Below are positions 1 to 12,597 of a DNA stretch of 64,000 nucleotides, piece after piece (the stretch's first letter is position 1; the number at the start of each line of letters is the position of its first letter). The position numbers and the translations under genes were made by a program. The stretch spans positions 1 through 64,000 of the forward strand of contig NW_025776824.1 in assembly GCF_021130785.1 (NCBI RefSeq), written 5' to 3'. This DNA is from Homalodisca vitripennis (taxonomy: Eukaryota > Arthropoda > Insecta > Hemiptera > Cicadellidae). The notes under the pieces were generated by a model. That model was not told where the DNA came from and did not search any database. It was given only the letters and a program-made list of their open reading frames with translations.

Positions 1-117
1 ACTGGAATAAATGGTTATGTATACAAAATACAATAACAAAATTACTTATAGAATTAAGCAATATTTTTTTATGAAATTTTGTAATGGTACATTTTAATTG
101 TACATGGTAATTTACAT

Positions 118-166
118 TAAATTCCGGTAAGCGAAAAAATTGGGCCAAGGTCCGGTGGAGTGAAAT
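118..166 (+). repeat. Degenerate SINE-like relic, unit 1
   Basis: CCGGTAAGCGA followed by GGTCCGGTGGAG resembles the anticodon-to-acceptor half of the SINE seen at 26432 and 41104 (CCGGCAAGTGAG, CCCGGCGGAGC). It lies about 0.7 kb before block a, as its counterparts do in units 2 and 3. The similarity is weak on its own; the shared position is the main support. Confidence 0.3.
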
Positions 167-837
167 AGCGCAACAATAATCCGGCCATCACAACTTTTGA
201 AAAAATTTAACATTTACAAAAACCAAAGTTTATAATAAATAATGGTGGTATTCAGTAAAATATTTTTGCTGGCGTTATTAATTTATTGAAAATGGTTATA
301 TGTAACTGATATTTAACCAAAGCTCTTATAAAACCTTACAATTTTAATTCAATATTAATATACAACCTAATCATAGTTGTCAAATCAAAACAATTATTTT
401 CATCTTAGTTTGTTTCACATGTTGGGAGAGAAATCCTGCTTATGAACCCAACATTTACATGGTAGACTTAGTAGTATAGTGAAGAAATCAGGATATTTCC
501 GGACATTTCACATCGTTCCGTGATACAAAACATCAGCAACACTCACATTTCGAGATCTGCATTCCGATTTCTTCAGGTAATACATCCTACCTAATACATG
601 ATTACAAATTAAGTTAAATGATGTTTTATGTTAGCCATGTACCTAAAGAAGATAAATCAGATTGCAGATTTCGAAAATGTACGTTACTGGTTTTTCGTTG
701 TCGTCTTGTCGTTGAACGATGACAAATGTCCGAAAAATCTGTTTCCTTCAAAATCCTTCCACCGTTAAAAACGAAACTTCAAAAAAGAAGTATAGTAGAA
801 ATAGCACGGCCTTCGGTATTCAATTATTAATTAAATA

Positions 838-1023
838 TTAATAATTATTCTGGTAAAATACTTTTGGCCGGATGATATAATAACTCTGAAGGCGTTCCAT
901 TATTCCTGAAGTTTCTGTCGAAATGGTCGATTGTATTTTATTTGCCGCGACACAATACATGCTGATCCCATTGACACATACGCTAGTCGGACTGTATTGC
1001 CTCAGGTCTTGCCAACTTGGCAC
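838..1023 (-). other. Conserved block a, unit 1: possible VMO1-like exon or remnant
   Basis: The minus-strand frame (61 codons) shares a core with three other copies: W-Q-D-L, Y-S-P-T, V-C-V-N-G, Y-C-V-A, K-I-Q-S-T-I-S. Over about 120 bases the copies align without indels or stops on this strand, while flanking DNA has diverged strongly. The plus strand also reads open here but has a stop in unit 3. The pattern W-x6-S-P-T-x3-V-N-G-x-x-L-Y-C is like a Greek-key repeat of vitelline membrane outer layer protein 1 (W....CP.G..V.GF.L). That family call is inference. No clear splice sites flank it, so it may be a dead exon or a conserved non-coding element. Confidence 0.35.
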
Positions 1024-1240
1024 ACTTCTAAGTTGGCCAGCAACAGTTCCGATATTGGAACTGACCTTCCTAATATCTAGCTACTTGAGTGAAAACACTC
1101 TGTCTGAAAAAATAAATTAAAAGTAAACAGTAGTTGCTGCATAAATTATTAAATATAAAAACATGGCTGAGAATATACACAAGATTAGTTTTAATTATAA
1201 GTGGTGAAATAAACTTTAAACTAATAAATAAGTCCTTCCA

Positions 1241-1415
1241 ATTTACAGGTTATTACCGTCTATAGTGTATAGGCTGAACGCACACAAGTTATCCCCCTTG
1301 TCATTTGATAAACAGTCTTGTAAAACTAAATCATGATTATGGAACTACTTAGAGAATCACCTTCATAAAGAACTCTCGCCGTAGTCTAAGGGTGGAGCTC
1401 TTTAACTGAGATTCA
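1241..1415. repeat. Conserved block b, unit 1
   Basis: Contains TTACCGTCTATAGTGTATAG, GGCTGAACGCA, a CATGATTATGGAACTA segment and CTCGCCGTAGTCTAAGG. The same series, diverged, follows block a at 17238-17345, 28938-29045 and 56345-56470. No open frame is shared by all copies. The function is unknown. Confidence 0.5.
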
Positions 1416-3107
1416 CGTGTTAAATTCGCGATAGGTTTGATTTTAGCCTGATTTTATTTAAAAGCGCTAATTACGTCTACGCTCCATCGACGTGTAAAAA
1501 AAAAATACCTCATTAACTAACAGAATTTTTTATAGGTAGTCTAGTATGTTTTACACAATTTCCTTATTAGCTCCAAATGTTAAATATCAACTAAGAACTG
1601 AAACATAAGCTGACAGTTGTACTTGCTAAATACGGACAATTGTATTACCTTTGTATTGTTATTCATGTTCTATTTATTGATTTTTATGTTACTAGTTTAC
1701 TATTTTAAAAAACACAGTTACAAGTAGATAAGATTAGTCTTTTTACTAATAAATTAGTGTACAAGTAGTATTCATGTTGGAAAAACATTAATTGGAAAGA
1801 AATGCATTAAATAAATATTTAAACTGTTTGGTAACTTTTCAATCAATTGGTTTTTACATATAAATAAAACTTAATAAACTTACTGTTTTAAACAACACTA
1901 AATATTTTCTAATAATATCACTGAAGAAATGTAAACGTCTTTTACCGGTGTAAGTTAAGTATTTTCAGAAAAAGAAGTAGAAAATGGGGTGTTTTAACTT
2001 ATGCATACCATTTATCATTCATACAGAACATACAATCAATGTGATGCATTACTACATCTATGTAGAAATATTTACTATAATATGGTTTCCATTACATTTA
2101 TAAAACTGCTATAGAGAAGATATCGTTGTTTTTTGTAATAACCATATCCTCAAAATTACGACAGTTAAATATAAAACTGGATAAGTGCAATACTTCGCAT
2201 TTTGTATGATTTCATCTGTTTGTAACTGATAAGCAGATATGTACCAGTATATTATATTGATACTATATAGATAGCTATATATAATATACAAGTTTTATAA
2301 GTTAGGTATTAACTTGTAAGTTTAAGCAGTTACCGTGTTTATAGTATGTGTGTTTTGCTGTACTATATAGTACTTAAAATGAAGTGCTCACCTAGATATT
2401 ATAACTATTCATAACAGCCAAAAAAGGATTCAGCTTTTAATCTGTTCCACTCGTAATTAAAAAGCTTCTCCGCGTATCAACTTTTAAAAACTGATATAGT
2501 TTTTACAATATTGATTGTATAAGTGAAGGCCCATACTGGTGCTATGGACAAAAGTTTGTATACTCGTATATTATTATACAAGAACAATTTCTCATTAAAA
2601 AAATATTTTATAAGACATTTATATGTTGTATAAAGCCTATTGTTATCATTTATATTTTCCATCTAAAATAATCTTTCCATAATTGCGAATTTTGGTAATG
2701 TCACTCAACTAAGTAAGAATTGTATTAATCTAAGTCAGCTGTTCATGATTATTTTAGACCTATATTATTGTTATACCTCAGATTGTAGTGCCTCATGATC
2801 AATTGAAAGAAATTTCCTGAACGTCCTTATGCACGAAGCACGATTACGGTTTGTAAGCTACAAGCAATATTTATATTTAATATATTAGACTAAACCGATT
2901 ACTAATAACTGAAAAATCTGTATAGGATGACGTTATATATTACATATTTATGAAATGGTTTTGCGTATAAAAAATTTTATCAAATAATAATTTAATTTAA
3001 TATATAAAATATAACGTCTGAAGTACAAATAAAAGCAATAACCTCAATAATTAATGCAAATGTACTAGTTCTGTAATGACGTAGGTTATTATTATTGCAA
3101 CCCTTTT
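1416..3107. other. AT-rich stretch, no gene seen
   Basis: Long AT-rich sequence with many stops in all frames. The part near 1540-1620 is the empty-site counterpart of the FAM50 insertion in unit 3. A short A-run lies at 1496-1506. No coding or transposon signal recognised. Confidence 0.5.
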
Positions 3108-3240
3108 CAAGATTTTAGGAGGAGGAAGATTATGATTTATGATCTGACACTTAGCTCCTGTTCTAGACCTTGTGATAAATGTGTTGTAAAGCCCAAAGGT
3201 TCTTGTAATAATCTCACTTCACTTTTAGTCCAAAGTCAAG
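3108..3240 (+). other. Conserved block c, unit 1 (plus orientation)
   Basis: After AGGAGGAGGAAG the frame reads R-R-R-K-I-M-I-Y-D-L-T-L-S-S-C-S-R-P-C-D-K and stays open to a stop near 3250. Copies with the same core occur in both orientations: plus at 17487, 29187 and 63176; minus at 13560, 14462, 14641, 51005, 52143 and 52310. I-Y-G-L-T-L followed by paired cysteines resembles the 'G-F-x-L...C-D-D-T-A' half of VMO1-type repeats. That is a weak family match. It may equally be an old repeat element. Confidence 0.35.
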
Positions 3241-4309
3241 TGTCTACTTAATTACGTTAAACATCATTAAAATACTATAAAAGTATCACGTTATTAAATA
3301 TTTTTCCTTTGTATCAATACATTTTCCAATAATTAACATTGTATTTATTTAAGCAACAGACACATTAATTAATGTGGCCGTTCTATGTAAGATTGATTCT
3401 GCCAATGGTTGACGGTTTAGAAAAATCATTATTGAATACTAATAGCGTAATAAACAAATCTTACATAGTACGGCACTTAAGTGGTTTATTGAGATATAAT
3501 TAATATCTTGGTACTCAAGTAAATATTTGTGAACGTGGTATAGGATAAAAATTCCTGTTTCCAATATCAATACTTTCAAGATAAATAGAATAAGGATACC
3601 AAACTACGTATCAATATCAGGCTTACCATACCACATCAGATTTATGATGGGGGTTTGCATTTAAGAAATGACTTGACCCCCCAACCCCCCAAATTAGTAA
3701 TAATTACTAGTTTTTCGGGGCTGTTAAAGAAGGTCCTAACAACGCAAAGATTGCTCTGAAATTAGATCATATCATCAACTATTTTAGTAATTTTCAAAAC
3801 TATTTTTGATCGTTTTTAAATACTTGTACCTAATAATCCTAAAATATGATATATAAAAATGATGAAATTCGAAAAATGTCAATTTATCAGCTTTTTTTAT
3901 ATGCTTTGTTATGCTTTTATTACGTAACCATTTTTTGGTTACCCCCGTAAGATCAATGTTTGGAATTATTTAATAAACACTTAACGAAATCCCATGGGAG
4001 GTAACTTGCACTATAATCACACAAACTCAGGGTGACTAATTAGATTATATTACGTGAAGCTTATGCAGAATTTCAAGTATATATCTCAATTCGTTATCGA
4101 GATACTTTGCATTATGCATTATTAGTTATAAGGTGTATACAACACTGGTGGCATGCGGGTTTTTTATTGGTGAGTGATTCAATATACTCGTAGCAACTTC
4201 AAAAATTTAATGATCCTACTATATAAGTTATAATGAGTTTTTTATCACTTAGTACAACATATTAAGAATCCTTTCATAACACTTAACTTTAAATAGATCT
4301 TTAACCTTG
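3241..4309. other. AT-rich stretch with a poly-C patch, no gene seen
   Basis: A diverged match to 17745-17790 lies near 3375-3410 (GGCCGTTCTATGTAAGATTG). A GACCCCCCAACCCCCCAAAT patch lies at about 3676-3696, unusual for this AT-rich DNA. Nothing else stands out. Confidence 0.5.
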
Positions 4310-4525
4310 CTCCCAGAGTGGCCGGATATTCAGGATTGATGAGGTCGGGGATGAAACCGCCTCCTGCCAAGAATCCATAAGGTCATAGCGGACTTTATCT
4401 CAGTCATGTCACATTGGAAGACGGGGAGATGCTTAGTTCGAGATTCTTCATTCAAAGCGGGTAGGGGAGAGAACTCCCTCAAGTTCAGACTAGCAGAAGT
4501 CCAACAGTAATCTTCTGTCACTATG
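4310..4525 (-). other. Conserved block, unit 1 (counterpart of 18620)
   Basis: GTGGCCGGATATTCAGGAT, GATGAGGTCGGGGA and CCTCCTGCCAAGAATCC match 18635-18700 with about one change in five by eye. The minus strand has a 63-codon frame ending R-R-R-F-H-P-R-P-H-Q-S. The unit 2 copy has stops in the corresponding frame. Locally GC-rich for this window. It may be a former exon or a conserved regulatory segment; I cannot tell which. Confidence 0.35.
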
Positions 4526-4895
4526 CTGACTGTTACATATGCTGTGAACTGGCAGATGTTAGGCCTACTGTGACAACATATATCTTGTTCGTCCCACTTA
4601 GTATGTTTACAGGTCCAACAAACAGTTGTATACTACCCTAATTAACATGTAAGTGTCAAGAACCATGCAATAGACAAACTGACGCGTCAGAATTACGACA
4701 ACTGCTTGTAAAGCTGTGATTCCCTATCACTTTTCCATCATTTTAATGCACTGACGCCTCCTTTCAAAATATTCTACGCCTTAAACCACGACATTGATAA
4801 CCACGTTACATGACTTGCGAGGAAACAAAAGCGTTACGTTCAAGACACAACAAAGGGTTAGACTATTTGAAATGCACAACATGCATGAAAAATAT

Positions 4896-5110
4896 GGGGT
4901 CAGGGCGTATCCACCGCTGGCTATGGAAGTGGTAAACAACGATGACAAATAAACTCATCTCTGTAACATGTCACTGTAAACTGTGGGGCTTGTGTTTTAG
5001 CGGTTGTGATAAATCAAGGGCTCCCAGTTACGAATGTAGCGAACGTGACGTCTGTACATCTTCCTTCCATCTTTCCCTCAGTCGCAACTACGCTAAACAT
5101 TTTTACGAGA
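4896..5110. other. Strongly conserved block e, unit 1
   Basis: More than 100 bases match 19338-19560 very closely. The match includes CGATGACAAATAAACTCATC, TCTGTAACATGTCACTGT and AACTGTGGGGCTTGTG. Unit 2 is open in both directions here (a cysteine-rich plus frame and a 69-codon minus frame), but unit 1 breaks both frames with small indels. Conservation without frame suggests a regulatory or RNA element, or a recently lost exon. Confidence 0.45.
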
Positions 5111-5439
5111 ATTCTTTATAATTTATCTAATTTACTCTCCAATATTATACATTGTCAGGGGACTATATAAATACAGTTAAATAGGCACAAAAGTTCATTA
5201 ATGCGAGTAGTGGTCGACTTATACTGGGATTTTTGGGATATTACATTCGATATTAAATTTGAAAAGAAACACGAAACGTATGTAAACACAGATTGTTTTA
5301 TATAACGATGGCTAATGCAAATATCTTAGATGTAGCTAAAAATATATGATCTTAATATTGATCTCAATAAAATAAGGTTTTTTGTTGTAGCACAAGTGTT
5401 AAATAAGGTTATGAAAATAAACATGTTCAGTTTAGTTCC

Positions 5440-5595
5440 AGTTCACCTTCATCTTAGCGCAGAGTCTAAATTCTTATGTCTCTGATGCCGAAACGAAAGA
5501 GTTGCTTTTCAGCTTCTACGTTACCGACAGCTTTGGATCTCTTCAGACGAACCATTACTTCAGATTCCAGACGCTGCACTAAGAATAAACTCTAA
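5440..5595. other. Conserved block h, unit 1
   Basis: The TCTGATGCCGAAA, TACGTTACCGACAGCTTTGG and CTTCAGACGAACCATTACTT segments match 19960-20120 and 44940-45110. Compared with the unit 2 copies, about 20 bases are missing in the middle and the frame is not preserved. Confidence 0.4.
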
Positions 5596-6224
5596 CAAAA
5601 AAAATTGTATTAACAATTTTGCTCATAACTTATTGCTGCTAATGATTCAAATTGGTTCACCAGCGAGTAAATTAATAGTAATTTGTGAACAAAACATGAT
5701 CATATTGGTTAATACTACAAGTAAAATAAGTATTTTTAGGTCTATTTAATAGTTATAACAAGGATGTAGTAAATATTATTAAATATGTTAATAAATACTA
5801 AATCGAAACTAAAGTACACGGTGTAAAACCTTGTGCTCTACTTGGAATTATTAGGCAAGTCTTTGCCAAGTATAAAAGTATTGTTTATTTTTAGAAATCT
5901 TCATATCGATTGGCTTAATACAGTTTTATAAAAAAATTAGACATACTTCATATTTATTTTGGTCAAATTTTATTAGTACAGAGACCATAATCATATATTC
6001 TCAATAAAGAAATTTTCATTTTATTATTGCTTTAGTTATTAAGATTAGAGCTTTAGTTATCAATATCAAGCACTCAACATATATATTTATAGAAAACTGT
6101 TTTCAAAAAATCATATGACTGAATAAAATATGCATAAAACTCTCTCAATGTTCAGACAAACCGCTTTTTTCAGGAACGATTAAAAGTAGTGTGGATATAT
6201 TGTTTAGTCATTAAACGACGCCAC

Positions 6225-6372
6225 GGTCCGGGTAATCTCTACATGCAATGGGCCGTTGACGGTATAAATACCGGGAAAGAACATTGCGGAAACGCAATTG
6301 CCTCGACAGAATGGTCAAACTGAGTGGGAACGATATCTCTTGTGTAGCGCTCCACTGCTTACTTTTGTGAAG
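6225..6372 (+). promoter_or_regulatory. Possible TATA-type promoter in a GC-richer patch
   Basis: TATAAATA at 6263-6270 lies in a GC-richer patch (CCACGGTCCGGGTAATC, GGGCCGTTGACGG, ACCGGGAAAGAACATTGCGG). An ATG at 6311 begins a 19-codon frame ending at 6370. There is no downstream gene, and no counterpart was found in the other units. A transcription start here is speculation. Confidence 0.15.
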
Positions 6373-6659
6373 AACTTTCTATGAATCAGGGATAAAAGTA
6401 GACATTCTCTATGTAGTGCATCATCCAAATTGTAATAATGTAATTTTTAATCCCCTGCAATAATAAGCTGTATCATACCAGGGGTATTATACAATATTTG
6501 TTTTCATTGCTTAAGTGTATATTTCAGTTCATTCTCTAGAAATAGTGCTAATACAAAGAAAGACAGACGCAGCACAATTTATTGAATAAGAATGTGATCT
6601 ATACAAATAATATTTTTATTGTATTTTTATGAGTATTATTTCATCAATTAAATACCTTA

Positions 6660-6912
6660 ATTTAGCACTTCTCTTCGTGTCGTGAGTAATAGCTATCTAT
6701 CAGTAAATGGTATTAACATTGTTGTATAATTGGGTACGTACGAGTAGTTTTTGGAAAATATAGATTTAATGCGAAACTATCACGTACTTACAATTTTCTT
6801 GGTAACCTCGGAGTTTCATTGATAACTGTGAATATATAAACCTTGGAATTTAGTGTAAGAAAGTAACTGTTTACCCACCTTCTTCTGCCGGGAAGTGGCA
6901 AAACTTATTTCA
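6660..6912. repeat. Conserved block, unit 1 (counterpart of 27545 and 39360)
   Basis: CACTTCTCTTCGTGT, ATTGTTGTATAATT and CTGTTTACCCACC with CTGCCGGGAAGTGGC match 27550-27800. TTATTTCATAACCTAA follows in both. No shared open frame. Confidence 0.5.
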
Positions 6913-7004
6913 TAACCTAAATGATTGGTAGAACAGTCCTAGCGTCCTATTGTACGTCATTAAAATGCTCATTAATTCAGTGTGAAACAATAAACAAATA
7001 AGAC

Positions 7005-7200
7005 CATGTTTGGAGATCGTTGTGAAAGAGGTGAGATGATTGCTCTCGTAAGTTATGCATAGCTCTAGTATATAACTCTCACATTGCAATGATATTGTGT
7101 GCAGTACTCTCTCGGCAGATTGAAACACATTGCAGTATGTTCAGAGATTTCACACTTAAGTCTAATATCTCGGTCTTTATAAAATAAGTATATCTCAGCT
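7005..7200. other. Strongly conserved block i, unit 1
   Basis: AAGTTATGCATAGCTCTAGT, GCAATGATATTGTGTGCAGT and GATTGAAACACATTGCAGTA are shared almost base for base with 43010-43175. A plus frame beginning M-I-L-C-A-V-L-S is shared for about 30 codons with two substitutions (R/W and T/I), then the copies diverge. The minus strand is open as well. It may be a short exon or a regulatory element. Confidence 0.4.
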
Positions 7201-8974
7201 TTTGATCTACCATTTATTTAGTTGGTATTGTTAATCACAATAACTTCTACGTTTATATTATTGGAAATAGGCACATTATAATTATTCGTTTTTTTTAGCT
7301 GTTTTATAACAAATCAAAAGTTTTTGATGATAGCTACTTTTACGTGTAAACATGAATAATGTATACGCATAACATAATATATTACTGAAATAGTTAAGGG
7401 TCGTGATTGATTAATTTAAAAAAATCTAAGTACACACTATGACATTGAGAAACATTACGGAAGGCAAAGGGTGTATGTTTACCTGCTCCCACAACCATCG
7501 CGGTCATGTTCTTTTGATTCTTTTATTTTTCAACTACAAATATCTATATTCATTTACAATAACTCCATATCGTATCTTAGAGTTACTGTAAGACAGTTTG
7601 CACTTTTGTGCATCATCTTTAAGTAATGTAGCCAGTCATTTGTTGTAATCAGTAAATTAATTATCAAATAGAGGTTTGAAATTTATGAAAGAGATAAGAT
7701 TTCATATAATGTAAAAATTTTTAAACTCAAAATCCAATTTAAACTAAATATATACTTAGCTAGTTGTGTTAGTGTGTTAGCATACAGTGTTTATAACACA
7801 AAATATTTTGTGATCTATTTGTTTATTAATATTGGATTTCAGTTTTCAGAAAACGGTTCAAATAATTAATTTTATCATTCACTTTCCAAAAAATAAGGTC
7901 TCCAACATAACATAAGGTGTTCGTTGCATGCAAAACTGCAAATCTAAATCTCATTTCAATCTCGAGATATCCTTTGGAGAGACAGACAAAGAGTCAAAAA
8001 AGTTGACACAAATATGATTTGACGCATCTTTTCTTATATAAATAAAGTTTCTGCAAATTCCAAGTTTACGTATGAAATCTTTCTCTACATATCTACGTGA
8101 TACAATGAAATGTATGTTTTTTAACTTGGTTTTCATATAAGTTTTAAAATAATAAGAGTCTACACACCTAGTCACTATAAGATCTTGTTGTCTATGATGA
8201 GTTTAGTAGGCTACATTTGTATGTCACTTGTTTAAATCTCCTAGAGTGTATTGAGTATATTTTACAAGTTTATTTATTCTGATTGTATTCGTTGCCATCG
8301 TGGTTACCCGTAAGACCAACGTAAGAATATTCGCTAAAGGTTAGCCAAATTCTGTAGATTGACATGCACATCATCGAACTCAGTGTTGTTCATGTAGAAA
8401 TGCAGGCTCATGTTAAATTTCCTTTCTTAGGTTGGTTTGGAATAGTGTAAACATGTTTTAGTGATTCCACGACCAAAATGTGTTAAGCCAGTTTGTAGAA
8501 ACATGTAGATAAACAGCATAATGATCTTATGGTTTTGTTAGTTTTTTTCTAGATACCATTAACCTATTCATTAATGTATTCATTTTAATAGACAAAAACG
8601 TACTATATATTTAATATTATAATATTTAACTTCAAAATTAAAATAATTTTAATTTAATTTTCATGTTCATTAACTACATAAACACTCAAATAACTATCTT
8701 CCGTAAACTCAATTTTGTCAACTAATAATTTAAAAGACTCACATTGTCTGTACTAAGCCTAGCAACAACACCTTGATGAGGGTTGTAATTAAAAGCGTGA
8801 CTAAATCCCATAACGTGGTTAAACAATTTTTGCATCTCAATTCATGAAATATTACATGACATTTACTTGTTTAATTGGAATTTTTAAACAACCAATATAT
8901 TTTTCAGCTATTTTACAATTTCACAACATGAAAAACCAATATAATATATTATTATTTAAAAAAAACCCCCAATA

Positions 8975-9116
8975 CTAATGACAAGGCGGCGTGGCTTTTG
9001 TAACAGCTGTGGCTGGTGTTTAATTATCTACGCGTCAAAGCGAACCTTAACAGCCGATTTCAGAGTAGGGCACAACAGTACACTAAAGAGCAGACAAAGA
9101 GCTGTTGCAGTTTATC
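8975..9116. promoter_or_regulatory. Strongly conserved GC-richer block j, unit 1
   Basis: GGCGGCGTGGCTTTTGTAAC, AGCTGTGGCTGGTGTTTAAT and CTACGCGTCAAAGCGAACCT are matched closely at 45215-45285. AAAGAGCAGACAAAGAGCTG follows in both. It holds two E-box-like cores around CAGCTG. There is no shared frame. A promoter or enhancer is the simplest reading, but only the conservation is observed. Confidence 0.35.
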
Positions 9117-10135
9117 TATCAATCTAACGGGAGTTATACCTGTTTTTTTGCACGTTCTCCATAAACGTTGATAATCTTCATATTCAAAATGTTACATTTT
9201 TTAATCTAATAATATCAAATTAATGATTAAGAAAGAGTATGGTTGTGCATATAAATAATATAGTAGGTCTTACAATCTTAATCAAAGAAGACATAATATA
9301 TAGCCTAATTACCTATACAGTAATGTTGTTTACCAATCAACGTAGAGCATTCTGTGATATAGAAGAAGTATACTGAGTGCCTGTGCTGAACAGGAAATAC
9401 AATTCCATATAACATTATAAAGGTCTATGATGTTTATGTGCGAGTATTGTGCAAAATATGGACAAAAAGTAAGGCTTCCAAGATAGTAAATAAACATACG
9501 AAAGGAACAACTTTAAAAAACATATACTGAACATGAATATATTATTATGATTAGAGATCTTATAAGGAGGGCAGGAGGAGTCTAAGCAATTTAATCTGAA
9601 AGTAAAAATTAGTAATTTACTAATAAATCATACAAATCTATTGAAATCTTGATTTATGTCATGATTTGTAAAATCCCACCCATATACATTATTATTAAAG
9701 CTACAGGATTAATTAGTATTGTTTTAGATGGCGTCTGATTCAATAACATGAGAGATCAAACAGAGTTAATGTGATCTTAAAAAAGTCACTGCGAAAGCCC
9801 AATTTTAAAATTAGGAATGAACTGTATAATATCTATACTTATAGATGTGGTTGTGTTTGTTTACAAGATATAAAGTTAGTGATTACTAACGAATCGAAAC
9901 AGTTGCCCATGTTTCAGCGTAGTTTTTCCTAAACAATTAAAAAAAACATGATTATTGGTTTTAGAAATTGGAAACCCCTTCTAGGGGATGTTAAAACAAA
10001 AGCAACGTAGAATATTACTAATATTTGTTTACTCCAGTAGTTCTTATAAATATGATTTGTACAGCAAGACAGTAATACCTAAATTGCATGATTGCTTTTA
10101 AAAGCTACGCGTTGGCGACTGGTATATTAGAGACT
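9117..10135. other. Macro-repeat spacer, weakly matched to 45346-46290
   Basis: Short matches in order with unit 2 (for example TAGAGCATTCTGTGATA/TAGAGCAGTCGGTCATA, CTTATAAGGAGG, TTAGGGGATGTTA/TTAGGGGATATAA). No open frame is shared. Confidence 0.45.
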
Positions 10136-10620
10136 AATTATTTCATAGCAATATTGTCTTTTCCATTGAAAAACACACATTCAATAAGGCTCGACTAATA
10201 TCTTTCTTTGCTTCCAGTTACTAAACATCACTGATTTATGACCAGATATATACAATAAAAATTGTACAATTTCAAAATATAATGTTTAAAAGTGATATGA
10301 GTTGGATTAGTTACTGTATATCTAGTTTACTCATAAAATTATTTTGCAAAGTATAAAAAAATTGTATTGGTATTTTACAATTATTTCATAACAATATTGT
10401 CTTCCAGTGAAAAACACACATTCAATAAAGCTCGACTAATATCTTTCTTTTTTTTTTTTTGCAGTTACTGAACATCGCTGATTTATGACGAGATGTATAC
10501 AATAAAAATGTACCATTTCAAAATATAATGTTCAAAAGTGATATGAGAACTACTGATTTTGGATTAGTTACTGTATTTCTAGTTTACTCATAAAATTATT
10601 TGGCAAAGTATAAAAAAATG
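10136..10620 (+). repeat. Local tandem duplication, about 243-bp period, two copies
   Basis: AATTATTTCATAGCAATATT at 10136 recurs as AATTATTTCATAACAATATT at 10379, and both copies continue in parallel to AAAGTATAAAAAAATTG or AAAGTATAAAAAAATGG. Each carries a splice-acceptor-like segment (pyrimidine tract then CAG, ending at 10217 and 10464) followed by TTACTNAACATC. Unit 2 has a single copy (46290-46440), so the duplication is specific to unit 1. Confidence 0.8.
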
Positions 10621-12064
10621 GTTGTTGGTGTTTTTTTTAAAACGATTTTGTGCCTGTAGAGTCAATTTGGTTGTGTGAATATACTATTGCATTTTCAGCT
10701 TACTCAGTTGGGAACGTTAACCGTGTTATTGATTTAGTTATTTTAGTTTATAACGTCATATACTGTATACAGAAAACCTTCTATCTCAAGGTGTAGCTTT
10801 GAAATGTACCTATCTATCCTAATACTATATATTTTCAGCTGTTGTATGTTTAAATATTACAATTTTTAAAACAATGTGTCCATTGTGATTGTAATACATC
10901 TGTAACATATAAAAAACGTTCTCATTTTTGCAATACAACTTAGGATTTAGTCAAATATAATCTGAACATAGACAGCGTCTGTTTTTAAAACGTGTATTCG
11001 GACAATGTTATATAAAATAGTGCTTATTTTATTTGAAGCTTCATCGCCAAATTCGGCTTCAATATCTATAAATTATTGCTACTTTCTTTTAATAACCTAG
11101 TCATTACAAGAATATCAACCTACATTAAACAATTGTTTTCTTTAAAACAAACAATAATAGTGGGTTATTATTTAATTAACTACATTGAAACATATTTCAA
11201 TATAAAGTACACAATTTAAAAATCAGTATATCTGAATCAATTTAATCAGTATTTGTATCCCAAAATAAGTCTTAAAAGAATAAGATATAGCCACTCTGGT
11301 GCACAGTCAACATTGATAAACACGAATACTTCTCACTTGTTCCTATCGTTGCCTCTAATGGCTTCATCAAGTATGGCCATAACTAGACCTGTTGTATTCT
11401 TGTTAACGTTAAATGTCAGATTCGTAAAAACAACAACAAGCGTTACAATTACTTAAAATATTTATTATGACTATAGTTTAATTAATTTTCTGTATATTTT
11501 ACCATCCTTTACAAAAAATTCAATGCACAAAATGTTCTATATATAAAAGCCCGATGTTAATATACTGCTAACAGTCTTTAAAACTTCAGTAGCTGAAATT
11601 TATCTCCATGAAAGAACCTATAAAATATTGCACCTTAATTAAAGACTAAAATGTGAGTTTCCTTGATCCAGCGATTGTTACGAAGAACCTTTTAAAATGT
11701 CTGAGATATAACAGTGTTAACAGAGTCGTAACAGTAAGGGACTTCTGCCCGTGTAAACATTCTGGATGAGTTTTATTCCAGAATAATAGTTTTGAGTACA
11801 ATAACACTATTTAACTAATTGATTTGGGTTTTTTTAAACTTAAATTGTTTGAAAGAAAAATTATACTCTAATACTATGTCTTTAAAATACATACTTTATT
11901 TATTTAGCTTAATGGTGCTTACAGAAACACATCCGCAAATTTATCTTAACAATATTAATACCACGTTACATAACGTTTGATGAATATCATAAGTTCCATG
12001 AGTAAGTCAGCATTTCATGGATAAAACATTATTAATGTTTACTTCTCATGAATTTGGTAAATAA
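10621..12064. other. Macro-repeat spacer, weakly matched to 46640-47760
   Basis: Matches in order near 10690, 11300 (CAACATTGATAAACAC with a 67-codon plus frame at 11253 not kept in unit 2), 11520 and 11640. No gene supported. Confidence 0.45.
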
Positions 12065-12597
12065 TGACGTCAGAGTCCACAACTGTGACATCTGACAGCC
12101 GCAATACGATGTCAGATTGTCACTCAGCAACAGTAACATGAAGTTATGGTGAAGTAGTGATTGATATGTATGTAATATCTGACAATATGGACATCAGAGT
12201 CCACAAGTGTGACATCGACAGCCGCAATACGATGTCAGATTGTCACTCAGCAACAGTAACATGAAGTTATGGTGAAGTAGTGATTGATATGTATGTAATA
12301 TCTGACAATATTGACATCAGAGACCACAAGTGTGATATCTGACAGCCGCAATACGATGTCAGATTGTCACTCAGCAACAGTAACATGAAGTTATGGTGAA
12401 GTAGTGACTGATCTGTATGTAATATCTGACAATATGGACATCAGACACCACAAGTGTGACATCTGACAGCCGCAATACGATGTCAGATTGTTACTCAGCA
12501 ACAGTAACATGAAGTTATGGTGAAGTAGTGATTGATATGTATGTAATATCTGACAATATGGACATCAGAGACCACAAGTGTGATATCTGACAGCCCC
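12065..12597. repeat. Tandem repeat, 123-125 bp period, about 4.3 copies
   Basis: GACATCAGAG/GACGTCAGAG restarts at 12065, 12190, 12313, 12437 and 12561. Each unit contains ATCTGACA, a 14-base spacer and TGTCAGAT, an 8-bp hairpin; one unit has lost a base (CATCGACAG). Copies differ by only a few substitutions, so the array is young. There is no counterpart in the other units. Confidence 0.95.

Noticed and set aside
7951..8175. 74-codon minus-strand frame
   Set aside because: No recognisable family and no matching frame in the corresponding part of unit 2, so chance is likely.
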